Assembly (NCBI GenBank): GCA_963971405.1 | Contig: OZ020486.1 | Coordinates: 18,127,419-18,191,418, forward strand | Length of the DNA stretch: 64,000 nt | Source: Psococerastis gibbosa | Lineage: Eukaryota; Arthropoda; Insecta; Psocodea; Psocidae | Direction of reading: 5' to 3' | In this document: piece by piece, positions 1 through 11,940 of the stretch | Layout: each line of letters opens with the position of its first letter | Numbering within the stretch: the first letter of the stretch is position 1 | Notes under the pieces: model-generated | Database searches by the model: none | Told to the model about the DNA's origin: nothing | Seen by the model: the letters and a program-made list of their open reading frames with translations, nothing else | Position numbers and translations under genes: made by a program

Positions 1-665
1 TTTCCATGAGTCAAATTAATCAAATTATCAATGAGCAGTTAGCTGCTCTAGATTCTTAAAAACATGGAGCTTTAAAATTTGGAACTATATAGCTACCAAT
101 TCCATCATCACAAAAAACAGCTCTTATCGGTTCGCATCAAAATTTGGGTTGGAATGCGGGGGGGGGGGGGGTAAATGCCTGGAAATGACCCTTTAAAATT
201 CCCCCTAAACACTCAGCATTCTCAGTTATTCAAATGGACCATCTACTTAGGTACCTTGAGTTTCCGTGGCGAAGGGTCAAGATAGTAGAAGAGGAAGGGG
301 GAGGGGGGCTACGTTGGAACGCGGCCAGACAGCAAAGCTGAAAGCTTCTCCAGTCAACAGTCAGCCCATTTATTCATTGCGGGTGAGTCAGCACCATAAA
401 AACTATTAAAGCCAATAAGGCCCGGCTGCCATAAAATGGCGGAGATATGGTTTATGTCAGACATTCTATAGCGTAGCCTATATGGTGGCCTGAAGGCCTA
501 CAAGTAGTCTACATTGCAATATACCTCCATTATAGGAGAATTCCTGCCTTCGGGCTCCTCTTTCTACAGCTTTAAATAAATATAGGGGAACCCTTCGAAT
601 GCTAATGTTGTGTTTCAAAGTAAAATATATTTATTACAAGTCAGAACTGAGGGGAGTTATGTCAG

Positions 666-855
666 CAAGGGTGGATTATAGGGGGGGGTCAGAAGTTCCG
701 GACCCCCCCCCCCCCCAAATAAATTAACTTACACTAGATAACAATGGGTTTACAGTGGGAATTAAAAATAATTATGTTTTTTAATGTTATAATCCACTGA
801 ACCTGACTGCTGACCCACCCCCCCCCCCCTAAATTGGAGGCAAAATCCGCACTTG
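666..855. mobile_element. hAT-type MITE with long C/G tracts
   Basis: Ends caagggtggatta and aaatccgcacttg. Flanks tatgtcag (658-665) and tatgtagc (856-863) share their first five bases. A second copy in reverse is at 58759-58945, sharing gcctccaattta, ggttcagtggattata and gggtccgga. C/G runs lie just inside both ends. Confidence 0.65.
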
Positions 856-878
856 TATGTAGCCAACCAAATACACCC

Positions 879-962
879 GGTCCCACCATCGATTGAAAAT
901 CCACGGTAAGGAATACTGCACAGCATTGCGATGGATTGGTAAATGGCGTCAAGTATTCCTAT
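879..962. mobile_element. REP5 MITE copy 1
   Basis: ggtcccaccatcgattgaaa, then ggtaaggaatactg at the left; tcaagtattcctatcctg on the right arm. Diverged and shortened. Confidence 0.55.
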
Positions 963-1045
963 CCTGCTCCTAATTTATACGGTAGTATAAGGAACGGTTT
1001 GTGATTATCGACATCGAGATTTGAGATTTCAACAACGGATCCACG

Positions 1046-1218
1046 CAGGGACGGATCCTTGGGGGGCGGGCCCCCCCCCCTGAAAGAAATAGCTTTATAC
1101 TAGATAGAATGGACTTTTGAAGGAAATTATGAAAAATATTACTCAAGTAAGGGAGACGCGATATTTTTCAGGCCACCGCCCCCCCCCCCCCCGAAAACTT
1201 TTTCCGAAACCGTCCCTG
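1046..1218. mobile_element. hAT-type MITE, 173 bp, 8-bp TSD gatccacg
   Basis: Terminal repeats cagggacggatcc and ggttt..ccgtccctg. Perfect target duplications gatccacg at 1038-1045 and 1219-1226. An 8-bp duplication and CAGGG ends indicate the hAT superfamily. It is inserted in REP1 copy 1 and carries two C-runs. Confidence 0.85.
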
Positions 1219-1784
1219 GATCCACGTTATGAGGACCCAGGAACCAAAAACTGTGTTTTTACGAAATATCTGCCTGACTGTAACTGGATTTGGGGCCAAA
1301 CTACAAACTACCTACTCAATAGGCGCTAATGAAGTGCGGCATGAAGATTCACCAAAATATTATCCAGGTTTTTTTTTCTTCATTTTTTGGAAGTCTTCAT
1401 TTTGGGGGTTTAAACAAAAAAACAAAAAAAACATCTTAAAAAATTTTTCTAACAAACGGCTCCGACAGTTTATTTTAAATTCTCATATTTAGGTATATTG
1501 TAGTAATTATTAATCATCCTCCTTGATAGTTTGGTTAAGGGCGTAAAAAAATTAAATTTGCTCAATTTTCATGAAAAATGACAAAACAATCATTTCTCAG
1601 AAGACATTCTAGGGATTTTTTTAACTTCAAATATATTTTAGGTGCTAAATGGGGTAAAGAAACAGAGCAGGGGGCTTTCCAAAGCAAGGTTTTGCTTATG
1701 AAAGAAAAATATTTTTTGAAGATATTATTATGGATAATCCGAGCCACAATGCATTGCATACCATACCATTGTTATTGTGTAGAG

Positions 1785-2091
1785 CAGGGGGTCCCAAACT
1801 GTGGTCCACAGACATGTATCGGGGTCCACGGGCCAAAGTAAGAAATAAGAAAATAAAACACTTGAGTTATTAGAAATTTGAAATAAAATACTGTTAAGTC
1901 TTGGCACTGAACTACAAAATCCGGCCAATACCAGTTCTAAAAATGTAATCAAATATTATCACGTAGTTATAGGCACAAGCTACTTAATCTTGGTCCTAGG
2001 ATTTAATGATTTTCCAAGCACAGCCCTGGGGTCCACGGAAAATCATAAAATAATCTAATGGGCCACGGACAAAAAAGTTTGGAAACCCCTG
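1785..2091. mobile_element. hAT-type MITE, 307 bp, TSD gtgtaga(g/t)
   Basis: Ends cagggggtcccaaact and agtttggaaacccctg. Target duplications gtgtagag at 1777-1784 and gtgtagat at 2092-2099 (7 of 8). Internal gtggtcca and ggtccacgg motifs form further subterminal inversions. Ends of the CAGGGGTxxCCAAACT type are typical of Charlie-like hAT elements. Confidence 0.85.
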
Positions 2092-2739
2092 GTGTAGATT
2101 ATTACATTATTGGTTTGCACATTCTATACCATGCCACCATGGAATTGTCGTATTGATCAATCCAGTGATTTAGGATAGGGAACCACTGGACAATAATTTG
2201 CCATGGAACTATTACGGTACCTATCTTGTATATTAATTAATGAATAGAAAAACATGTACTGATGGTTCAAACGTATCCGGTTCTTTGTTTAACAAATTTT
2301 AAAATGGGCACCTAATGAATCGTATATTGAAATTACAGATTTGACGCCTATCCTTGCTATAAATATAATACTGACTAAATCCCACGGAATAATTAATATA
2401 GAATAGACAAATCCACAACTCAATTTGGCACAGACATATAGTAGGTTAATTTATTCTTGAGCTTTACAGAATTGAAAATTAAGGGGCGAGGCTGAAACTG
2501 TGTCATTTCTAAGCCTCCCTAAATTAGTGGTTGTTCCTCGCTAACCAGAGCTCACGTGACCTACTTCAAAGTTATACAGCGAGGTTCCCTTTATAACCAG
2601 ATGTGAGCCCGAACAGCTGTACTGTAATGAATTCAGCGAACGGATGCATTTGGCAAGCATTCCCCTCTCTTGCACATCAGGCTATTAGTTTAATAATCAA
2701 TAGGGCAAAAACGACTGTGAAACAAAGATGGCTGAACAA

Positions 2740-3200
2740 ATTGAATGGGAAAAGCATAAGGAAGCATTTCCCAGAAACCTGCGTATGGAGTGTTTTATTG
2801 TTATTGTAGCAGATACGGAACTGAACGGGCTTGAAGCGTTCGAAGTAAGGTGTAACAGAAGGATGCCACGGATCAGCTGTAGGGACCAAGTGACGAATGA
2901 AAGAGTGATATTGAAGAAGAGAGACAGCTGCTACCTTATAAGTAGGAGAGCGAATTGGGCAGCATTGGCTAAGACACGAAAATCTGGTACACACCATCAT
3001 TGAGGGCAAAGTATTAGGATCCAATAGAAGAGGGCAACCGAAGAAGGTATATATTGATCAACAGAAGAACTCAAAGAATCAACCCGAACCAGAACATACT
3101 GAGAGCTGAAGAGGATGCAGCAGGACCGAGAGAGCTGGAGGATCATATGCAGGGAGTTGCCGACAACCATTTATTGAGATTCTGAGCTCAGAAGAAGACA
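2740..3200 (+). pseudogene. RTE-like LINE, C-terminal fragment
   Basis: Frame around 2728-3003 gives GLEAFEVRCNRRMPRISCRD, then QVTNERVILKK. This matches the post-RT region of RTE-type LINEs (ALEMWCYRRMLRISWTDKVT pattern). The frame then shifts; a second frame from about 2950 gives RHENLVHTIIEGKVLGSNRR, then GQPKKVYIDQQ, the usual continuation (HVIRHENLLHTIIEGKVEGKR-type). Stops follow. It is a decayed fragment without the catalytic RT motif. Confidence 0.75.
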
Positions 3201-3305
3201 CCGGTACCGGTAGTCTACAAAACAAAAAAGGTAGAGCGATTTAAATAATTCCGGTATGATTTTCACTATTTACTTATAGTATAAATGACTTGGTGACAAC
3301 AGTAA

Positions 3306-3801
3306 CATTGGCGTAAATAGGGGGTCCTGGTCCACCCGTAGCCCCCCCCCCCCCAGGATTTCTGGTGACAAAGACGTTATGGAGGCTAAATGCATAGCAT
3401 TTACAATAATGAAAGAAAAATTAATTATTAGTATGCTTATTTTACATGAAAAAAATCAACATATTGCCCGAGTACTTTCACTTTCCCCCTCAGTGGTAAG
3501 TTTGGTTGGCTTAGTATTAGAACAACAAAAAGTCAAGATTTATTTTTTTTATTTTTTTATTTTTTAGTCTGTCAAATCTCAACTGTACTGCTTGCAAAAT
3601 GCGTAAAACCTCCCTAATTTGGGCCTATTCATCAATTGTTTTTTTCTCCGGGCAGACCCCCGGGCCCCCCTTTCTCAAGGGTCGAATATTCGTAAAGCCT
3701 CACTAATATAGCCCCATTTATCGATTTTTTTTCTCCGGGGGATCAAACTCTTGGGGTCCTAAAGCCCCCCCCCCCAGAAAGTTTAGGAATTTACGCCAAT
3801 G
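3306..3801. mobile_element. hAT-type MITE, 496 bp
   Basis: Ends cattggcgtaaat and atttacgccaatg. Duplications aacagtaa at 3298-3305 and aacaataa at 3802-3809 (7 of 8). Related ends occur at 7840, 11793 and 28414, so this is a family with a GGCGTAA core. Confidence 0.8.
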
Positions 3802-3816
3802 AACAATAATAAGGTG

Positions 3817-4447
3817 AAAGAACCGGTCCGAGTTTACTCGAACATGCTTTCCAATTTATCAATTAGTAAATAAAGAAAATGAGTAATTTCAAGGTAAATA
3901 ATTTACCTATGGTTAAATTTCGAATATCTCGGGGAGGGGGTTTAGTTACTCAATGCAATACCTAAAACATGCCTGAAGGTAGATATCATCGATGGAAAGG
4001 TTTCGCAGAATAATCATTTTTTAGTCATTTTTCATTAAAACTTAGTTATTTTTATTTTTTTACCCCAGAAGCAAACTATCAAGGGGCAAGCGACCACCCG
4101 CACTTTCTTAACATTAAGAACCCCTACACTATATGTGAATTTATAAGAAATCGTTGGAGCCGTTTTCGAGAAATATTTTTTTTTTGACGTTTTTTTGGAG
4201 TTTTTTGAAAATGAAACCCCCCAAATTAGCCCAAACTAAAAAAAAATGGTCTCGAGGTATAATTTTTGTGAACCTACATGCCAAATTTCATCAAAATCAA
4301 CTAAGTAGTTTGCGCGGAAATCGATGAACAGGCAGACAGATAGAGCGACAGACAGACATTTCGTAAAAAAACCTTTTTTTGGTTCCTGGTTCCTGATAAT
4401 TATCACAAAGCTTTCCTTATATTGTACTACGTATAAATTTGAAAGCA
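3817..4447 (-). mobile_element. REP1 copy 2 (HINE-like)
   Basis: Reverse orientation. The 3' terminus aaccggtccgagtttactcg with its hairpin is at the left. The inverted motif GCTTTCCAATTTAT follows at 3847-3860, and the start (acgtataaatttgaaagc) is at the right. A degenerate (CAGA)n block is at about 4329-4357. It abuts the target duplication of the MITE at 3306-3801. Confidence 0.85.
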
Positions 4448-5293
4448 AAAGTAAGTTTTTATGGAATTTTACCATGAAAATATAAGCTTTGGCTACAGAA
4501 TGACAGTTACAGAGCCTTCTTTTTAATTTTTTGTTTATTTTTTTAATTTTATGGGTAGCTTTTTCACGAGTTTGCGCATTGGTCCGATGAAGCTCCCAGG
4601 CGAACAAATTATGAAGCAGTTCCATCGCGAGTAGACAAACCCCAAAACCGCAATTGTGCCTTCATTCTTTCTCCCTCTCCAAAAGTCTAAACCGTCGAGG
4701 GTGAACAATCCGACCTCAAAGCTTCCTCATTAAATAGAATGAAACAGCATTTTCATTAAATAATTAATATAACATATACATACAGTATGTAACTGGTTTT
4801 CTCATGGTTTTGTGCACTTTCATCAATAAATCCCCTTTACTACAAATGGAAAATTATTATTTTAGAAAGGTACGGTATGTACATGGGGCAGCGGAAATAA
4901 AGTGGCCTACACTCATAAAAAATATATAAATCCGGCACTGATTATTCCCCAAAGTTAAAATTGGTCGTTACTCCGCAACATCCTCTCTACTATAAATCTA
5001 TGCTTAGCTAAGCCATAAGTCACAGAAGAAAAATCATGGCAAGTTGGAGTTTCAAGATCAACAGTCATCCCACAAATGATAAATACGTACATACGATAGC
5101 TCGCATCACATATTATCATTTGTCAGAAGACTCTTGTTCGCGTAACAATTGCGCAGCATGCCTCAGTCAACTTACCGTGATTTTACTGCTGTGATGTATG
5201 GCTCAACTCAGCGTAATTTACTTATAGTATAGGTACATTATTGTTCTAAGTCAATCCCAAATTCCATAGTTCAAAAATTTTAGCTTAATATCT

Positions 5294-5469
5294 CAAGGAC
5301 GTGCCCAGGTTTTGATTTCGGGGGGGGGGGGGTACAACAATTTTTTAACGTAATTTATTACTGAATTGATGGATAAATTCTTCAAACCATACAGGTTTAC
5401 ATACAAACATTTATTTCGGGGGGGGGGGGGGTCCGGACCCCATGGACCACCCCCCTGGGCACGGCCCTG
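5294..5469. mobile_element. hAT-type MITE, 176 bp, perfect 8-bp TSD taatatct
   Basis: Ends caaggacgtgcccagg and cctgggcacggccctg. Duplications taatatct at 5286-5293 and 5470-5477 are identical. Two G-runs (about 5320-5332 and 5419-5431) lie inside. Confidence 0.9.
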
Positions 5470-6061
5470 TAATATCTTAATAAGTAAACTACAAACTATA
5501 ACTGTAATATTATTGATTTACTGTATGGTATTATATTATGGAAAATAGATGAAGAGCTCTAGAAGGCTACCTATTGTAATCGGCAATTAAATATGCAGTG
5601 GCCTAAGTTATAACATTTCAACTTTATCATATTTTAATATTTTAAACAAACTATTGACGCCTGCTTGAAAAATATCCATGGAAGTCTCTATTGGCACTCT
5701 GCCAAAAATTCCTAATTCACGCCTGCAATTTAAATTTAACTAAGTGATCGGAAAACGATCAAACGTAATAGAAATAAGATCTGTAAAATGTCAGACGCAT
5801 GGAAACGCGGGGATTCGGTAGGGCTGAGCCTTTCTCTCACACCCTCCTCTCACTGCTGAAGAAGGTCGCGAAGCTCTTGACACAGCTTCTATCATTCAGT
5901 CTCTAAGGGAAAGGAACTACTTAATCAGCCCCCCCCCCCCCACCGCCTTGCTCTCTGGCCCTGACGTTAAAGAAAGGAAAAACACGATGAAGGATGCCAA
6001 CAGATTAAAAAATGAAATTAAACAAATTCTATTCAAAAATCATGCATGATTTGGAAATATA

Positions 6062-7175
6062 CAGGGTGGTCCAGACCATCCGTCCACATACTTTTTCTCG
6101 AAAACGAATGACGTCAGAGGTCTGATTTTTTTTATCATTACAAAGTGGGGGTTGATGCATTTCTGGAAATTGGCTTGGAATTTTTTGGGGACCTGGGAGG
6201 GAGGTTTTTGGGGGGTCCATATGCTATTTCTCGGAATAATGAAATGTAAAGGTATGTCGAATTGCACATCATTGGAAAGTTTATTAAATGTTATTTCATA
6301 ATTTGCAAAAATTTTGATTGTGTCCCTACAGGTTCAGGTACAGGAAGTCAAACTTTGGGTACCTGTGGGTTGTTAGTGTGCTGAATGCTAAAAGTCAAAC
6401 CCAGATTTTATGATGAAAAAAAATAGGAATACATGATGATCTCACCTTGGTGTACCTGAATTTTTCAGTTCAGGTACAGTAAACAGCTAAAGTTTGAGAT
6501 TAAATTTCTCTGAAATATCAAACGACATCATATGGCATGTTGCTCCTTAAATGAAAGCTTATTGCAAGAGTTATCACGTTAATTAAACAAATCGTACCGG
6601 AAACCGCGCCTGAATAGGGGGGGGGGTGGGAATAGGTTCAGGTACGATTTGTTTAATTAACTTGATAACTATTGTAATAAGCTTTCATTTAAGGAATATA
6701 AGATGTCATATAAGATGTCATATATGACGTCATTTGATATTTTAAAGAAATGTAATCACAAACTTTAGATGTTTACTGTATACCTGAACGGAAAAATTCA
6801 GGTACACCAAGGTAAGATCATCATGTACTCCTATTTTTTCTATATCAGAAAATCTGTTTTTGACTTTAAGCATTCAGCAGACTAACAGCCCACAGGTACC
6901 CAAAGTTTGACTTTTAAAGACTCTGTGTACCTGAACCTGTAGGGATACAATCAAAATTTTTGCAAATTATGAATAACATTTAATAAGCTTTCCAATGATG
7001 ATGATTCGACATACCTTTACATTTGATTATTCCGAGAAACAGCATATGGACCCCCCAAAAACCTCCCTCCCAGGTCCCCAAAAAATTCCAAACTTTGTAA
7101 TGATAAAAAAAATTCAGAACTCTGACGTCATTTGTTTTCGAGAAAAAGTATGCGGACGAGTGGTCTGGACCACCC
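6062..7175. repeat. 1.1 kb foldback (near-perfect palindrome)
   Basis: Left arm 6062-6603 and right arm 6637-7175 are complementary along almost their whole length, around a G-rich centre at 6617-6630. Ends are gggtggtccagaccatccgt and acgagtggtctggaccaccc. The right arm has lost about 35 bp near 7090. Each arm holds the same MDPPKTSLPGPQKIP frame, a by-product of the inversion. It may be a foldback or a head-to-head MITE pair. The flanks contain TATA, but I could not define a duplication. Confidence 0.85.
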
Positions 7176-7839
7176 AGCATATTGGTAGTCCAGATAGCGT
7201 TAACACACTCAGAATCACAGTGACGTCATAGTGTTCCATCCCGCCAAAACATGATAAATTTAAATGCTGAAGTTATTAGAGACCGTATTCAATTTTTCTC
7301 GTGTTCATTTTCCTCACTAACGCTATAGCATCACGTGATCATATTGCTTATGAGTAATAAAAAATCTCCATCAAGTATAAGAGTTTTTGGTGGATTTACA
7401 TGTTTCGAACCTTCGAGGTCCCAGGAGCCCAAAAAATTGTTTTTATGAAATCTCTGTCTGTCAGTCACATCTCGTGAAACTTTTTTTTTATTTGGAGCTA
7501 AGTCAAAAAATATAAGTCATCATCATTATTAATGTAAACAAACTCAATACGTCGTTTGCCTCTTGATAGTTTGGTTCTGGGGCAAAAAAATAAAAAAAGA
7601 CGCAATTTTCATGAAAAACTACAATTAAAAAAAAAAAAGACAGTATGGGTAATTGAAATAATTCATGCCTCACATTAAATACCTTGCCATTATTACTGTG
7701 CTTTATTATGATGTTCCGCTCATTCTGTTCTAGACTATGCAGTATAGGTTCGTCAATCAATTCAGTGCCTCGGTGAAGGGAAAGTCGAGGAGACCGAAAA
7801 TTTAACCCTACGACAATTATTTTCAATGGCACTACTCAT

Positions 7840-8132
7840 CAGGGGCGTAAAGTTGGCGGGGGCACGGTCCATCTTGCACCCCCCCCCCCCCGGCCTCGAG
7901 CATGTAAGAAGTGGTTCATGGAGACCCCCGGGCCTCTTTGAAGCAATATGAATATTGTAAGCATTCCTTTGTTAGCATTGTAAAATCTACAGCTATTCTT
8001 TACTACTGTTAAAAAGCGTAAAACCCTACTGTTTTGCACTTATATTTTTGAATTTTTCCTTATCCTGCCTGATGACGCCATAAGGTCTACTTAGTTTTGC
8101 CCCCGCCATCATTCTAAAACTTTACGCCCCTG
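7840..8132. mobile_element. hAT-type MITE, 293 bp, perfect 8-bp TSD ctactcat
   Basis: Ends caggggcgtaaagtt and aactttacgcccctg, with an extended inversion (ggcgggggc and gcccccgcc). Identical duplications ctactcat at 7832-7839 and 8133-8140. Nested in REP1 copy 3. Confidence 0.9.
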
Positions 8133-8186
8133 CTACTCATATTAGCTATCTCGGAAACTATACTATTTGATAAGACACTTATTGCA

Positions 8187-8232
8187 CCTACGTCAATAGT
8201 TCACTATTGACGTAGGAGGAATACGCGCCTTA
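8187..8232. mobile_element. Truncated Harbinger-type MITE remnant
   Basis: A perfect 14-bp hairpin, cctacgtcaatagt and its complement, at 8187-8216, followed by gaatacgcgcc and TTA. The arm and the cgcc|TTA end match the 52404-52571 element. The left terminus is diverged. Inserted in REP1 copy 3. Confidence 0.5.
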
Positions 8233-9879
8233 ATACGAAATTATGTACGGGTTCACCCGTACCGGTTTTTAAAATAGTGTCGATAAATTATTTTGTATAT
8301 TTAACAGCAGGAAACTCAATAGTCATGCAAATCACCATCAGCATCCTCTAAATTACCAATTTTCAACATTTTTTAATCAGGGTTTACTATTGTAGTTTAC
8401 GATCAACTGCAGGGTCCTAATAATCTGTATAGGTACCAGATAGTCCAACAGTAAATGAGAAAATTCGCAGTAAACGACTATTCAAAAGACCAAAACCTTA
8501 ATCTAAAATAAATAAAACATAAAAGAAGTAGGTCAGAAGGGGAATAGCTTATGAGGTTGGATTTTCATAAGAGAGGGTTTCGAATTCGGAAATGTGGTTA
8601 ATAGCCAAACCTCGTAAACCTGTTTTCCTCTTAGATCATTTTTCATCTCCTATTTTCCAACCTCGTACTTTTCTACTTACTCAAATACCCCCCAGTGGTC
8701 TACACCGGTTACACCGAGTGTAAGAAACGACTAGCAAGCTCTTAACCTTAAATGGTGCTTTAGCCCACTGCATAATCATATTATAATAAGTAAAGAACTG
8801 AGGAAGGAATATCATGTAGATAGGGAATTTTTAAACTTCTAAATCAGGGAAAAGTCACCACAAGCCCTTATTTCTATGCCCTATTTTAATACAATAGCAT
8901 TCACTATTATCTGATCACAATACAACATGTGAATTCTTACCCCAAAATGAAATCAGAATTAGAGCATCCCATAATGTAAATGGGAGCCACTCACTGTTGA
9001 GAGGGGTATCAGCTGAGAATAATTCAAAAATGTTGCGGACCTCTAGCCATAGCTGTCACAAACACGCTGACAGTTTACAGTGGGGTATTTTATGGTTTAG
9101 GCAACTTTTATAATAAAATATTTCGCTTTTTGATTCAATACTGCACTCAGAATAACGAAATTATATAGCTTTTGAAAGGGACTACTTTCGCATAGTATAC
9201 CTAACTTTGTGAGACATAAATACATATATAATAATATGCAGAAAGAATGAACATTTGAAATGTATCCCAGCCCACAGGACAGGTTTCTGAATACAATTTA
9301 AAGGCACTGCAGTGACTAGTAAACCAACAGCCATGAAATTAATTTATGGTTTTACAGTCTTATAAGAAAAATATGCACAAAACTTTTCCTTTTGTTAAAT
9401 TTTCCTCATAAGCCAATCTACAGGAAAGTTCCATGAAAAGATTTTGAAAAGTAAGGGAAAGAAGCTTCACGGAATACTATAGAATGCAGAAGAGGAATAC
9501 TGTATATATATACGCGTATCACACCGAATTTGTGTCATGAGTTTTTTTTTATTTAATAATACTTCACTCTCGCAAATCCCACAGCACCGACAAGAGTTTC
9601 TAAAGTTTCCGGATCTTTGAGTAAAAAGCATTCAAAGAAAGTTTCGTCGCGATGAAAATAGAAGCAACACAAGAATTGTTTGCCCTTGATCGACCATTTT
9701 TTTTTTATACAATACATGTTTTCGATACTGCTGTGGTAACTTATGTAATTCTTATTATGTATACAGTACGTGCAGCGTAGACGTGAAATGACGGGGGAGT
9801 AGGGTATTTGAGACTTCGGCCCTTAGTATCTTTACAGTCAACAGTAAACTGGCAATTCCTCAAAACGCTGGAAGGATCA

Positions 9880-10012
9880 GTTGGAAACTGACCTTCGTGA
9901 GTTGGGAGTCCGTAGATGATGGAGCGTTGTACAAAACCCAGATGACTGGAGGAGTGTTGTCGAGCAGACCAAAGCTCATCAAGGGCTGTGGAGCCAGAAG
10001 AAGAAATAAACT
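9880..10012 (+). pseudogene. LINE 3'-terminal remnant
   Basis: Reads DDWRSVVEQTKAHQGLWSQK followed by KK and a stop in one frame. This W-x-x-VVEQAKxHxGL ending recurs at 39255-39325 and 43519-43582 in this window, so the three are the 3' end of one retroelement family. A partly duplicated upstream piece (gatgatggagcgttgt against gatgactggaggagtgttgt) suggests local slippage. Confidence 0.55.
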
Positions 10013-10173
10013 GGTAATAGTACGCAGATCATAAAGGCCGTAGTGTTGGATTCTCGTACAGTCCTACGAGTATTATATGAAAATTATCATGTTGGTACTA
10101 TGCACATCCAATTGTACAAAACCTAATTACTTCGGATATCTCTATTTTTATTTAGACGTTAAATGCATTCTCA

Positions 10174-10665
10174 TTAAGAGGACATGCTACGTAGAAAATG
10201 AGCACCCCAAAATTTGTTATTTTTATTGACTTTTTATTTAATAATTAACAAAACAAGTTATTAAAGATTTAGCTCATATAAGTTTTAGAAGACTAATTAA
10301 TGCATCATATAATAGCAAATATTAAATGTTTGGTGGGCCTACCTTAGTTCTTTCATAACTACCAGTGGGGACTTAAATTTCGCGTAATCTAGGATTTTTG
10401 GAAAAACTACAAAAACCGAAAAGTAAAAATACCCGATTAATGTATGCACGAAGAAGTCTTCTACAACTTACATGAGCCAATAAATCTTTAATAACTTGCT
10501 TTTTTAATTATATAAAAAATAAAAAAAGTCATTAAAAACAACAAATTTTGGCTGAACTTAGAGGATATAGTAAAACTGGCCTTGGCGGGATTCGAACCCA
10601 CAATCTACGCCTAACAAATGTTGGGGTGCTCATTTTCTACGTAACATGTCTTCTTAATTTAAGAA
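10174..10665. repeat. Inverted-repeat element with a nested SINE fragment
   Basis: Left arm 10174-10293 (gacatgctacgtagaaaatg, then agcacccc and the aagttattaaagattt block) is repeated inverted at 10455-10665. The right arm is interrupted at 10550-10612. Arm identity is high apart from this insert. No duplication was found at the outer ends. Confidence 0.8.
10550..10612 (-). mobile_element. tRNA-derived SINE fragment with 10-bp TSD
   Basis: Absent from the other arm of the inverted repeat, so it is a clean insertion. Flanked by aacaaatttt (10540-10549) and aacaaatgtt (10613-10622), 9 of 10. On the minus strand it has gtgggttcgaatcccgcc, a B-box, then ccagttttactatatcctct, shared with the SINE at 52631-52733. 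Confidence 0.8.
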
Positions 10666-11536
10666 ACAATGCTCATATTTTATAATACAATCACCCGCGT
10701 ACACAAAAAAAATCTTTTCAAAAATGCCACAGAAGCCACAATGTTTAATGGACCTTTGACCAACATTTCGGACCAGGTGTGGAGTTCTGTTTACACTGTT
10801 TACAAGAGATGGGACGTTCACCCCTGCCAAAGATATTTTATTTTATAAGCGATTTGTTGTTGAGTGGAAGTAGAAGACGCGACAAGAAATGGCCAGAAAT
10901 TAAAAAAAATATCATTGGCAGGAGCAAATCGTCCATATAGCCTACAACTTTAGCTATAGCCCTATGTGATTTGAATTAATCCAGCCCGTTATACGGTATT
11001 TTAATGTTAATTTAAATTCTTAAAATTAAAGTTATATTTGCCTCACATGTGCTCTATATTAGCATGTCGAATAATGGTAAACATAACCACAAATATTTTG
11101 CAAACTCAATTACCGCTTGTGGGAACTGCCAACAGCTCCACTATATAGTGCTCGCATATGCAGAAGATACAAAACCAACACTGAAAGGGTAATTTACCTT
11201 TCAGCTGCCTTTGTCATATAGCATTGTTGTAAATCATCGAGATTAGTTAGTAATTAACCATGAAGACGGATATAACGTGGCAACAGAAAGTGGCAGCAAC
11301 GTTGAATATTGGATTATGTCCCAGAGGACACAATCACTGTCGATGACAGCTCCCATATCTTGGTTGTAAATTGTTTATCAATGAGACGAGAATAATGGTA
11401 TGTGATATGCAAACGTTTCAAAGCTCATCGAATATCCGTAAAAATCGGGATATGATGAATACGACTTGGAGAGTTGGAATATAAAGGGCTAACGCTACCG
11501 CTTTTCAGAATTTATCAGAAAACTAGCCTAAATCAC

Positions 11537-11660
11537 ATCTTCTTCTTTTTCTTCCTCATCCCTCTTAATGCCGCAAGCGCAGAGTGAGGAGGTCTCCCGG
11601 ACACATTTCTTATACTCGACCCGGTCAGACGCTAACGTCTTGAGCTCCGCCATTGTTTTT
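11537..11660 (-). pseudogene. 5'-truncated LINE tail with 10-bp target duplication
   Basis: Read on the minus strand it encodes MAELKTLASDRVEYKKCVRE, then TSSLCACGIKRDEEEKEEDV and a stop, a C-terminus of the RTE/Jockey LINE kind (LASDRxxYKxxVRETSS). The flanking 10-mer cctaaatcac occurs at 11527-11536 and 11661-11670, a perfect target-site duplication. That fixes the insert at 124 bp, and the 3' side is GAA-rich. Confidence 0.75.
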
Positions 11661-11676
11661 CCTAAATCACAAGATC

Positions 11677-11792
11677 AAAGAACCGGTCCGAGTTTACTCG
11701 AACTTGCTTTCCAATTTATCAAAATTAGCAGATAGAGAAAATGAATAATATCATGGTAAATTTTCCTATGGTTAAATTTCCAGACACTTATC
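11677..11792 (-). mobile_element. REP1 copy 4, 3'-end fragment
   Basis: Begins with the terminal aaccggtccgagtttactcg hairpin and gctttccaatttatc, continues to ctatggttaaatttcc, and is interrupted by the MITE at 11793-11940. The rest is not recognisable. Confidence 0.75.
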
Positions 11793-11940
11793 CAGGGGCG
11801 TCACTTAGGGTCCCAGGGGGGGAGGTCATTTGCCCCCTACGATTGGAAAAAAGATCTATAATGAATCTGAAAAACGAGTAAATTGTTACAACCTTGTTTA
11901 AAAGTGCCCCCCTCAGAAAAATATTGAAATTACGCCCCTG
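11793..11940. mobile_element. hAT-type MITE, 148 bp
   Basis: Ends caggggcgtcactta and gaaattacgcccctg. Flanks cacttatc and cactttgg agree at 5 of 8 positions, so the duplication has partly decayed. Same GGCGTAA family as 7840. Confidence 0.7.

Larger units (their letters stand above)
966..2285 (+). mobile_element. REP1 copy 1 (HINE-like) with two nested hAT MITEs
   Basis: Starts ctaatttatacggtagtataa, as in other copies, and runs through ccaggaaccaaaaa, the tgatagttt and catgaaaaatgac blocks, and ends near the atccggttcttt terminus. It is split by MITEs at 1046-1218 and 1785-2091. Removing these restores collinearity with the copy at 46915. The (GTCT)n block is short and decayed here. Confidence 0.75.
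7372..8270 (+). mobile_element. REP1 copy 3 (HINE-like) with nested hAT MITE
   Basis: From agtataagag through ggtcccaggagccc and gtctgtcagtc to the terminal palindrome acgggttcacccgtaccggt (8248-8267). It contains the MITE 7840-8132 and a truncated Harbinger MITE at about 8187-8232. Confidence 0.75.

Noticed and set aside
6029..7231. Paired frames with MDPPKTSLPGPQKIP on both strands
   Set aside because: They are mirror copies created by the 1.1 kb palindrome, with no other support.
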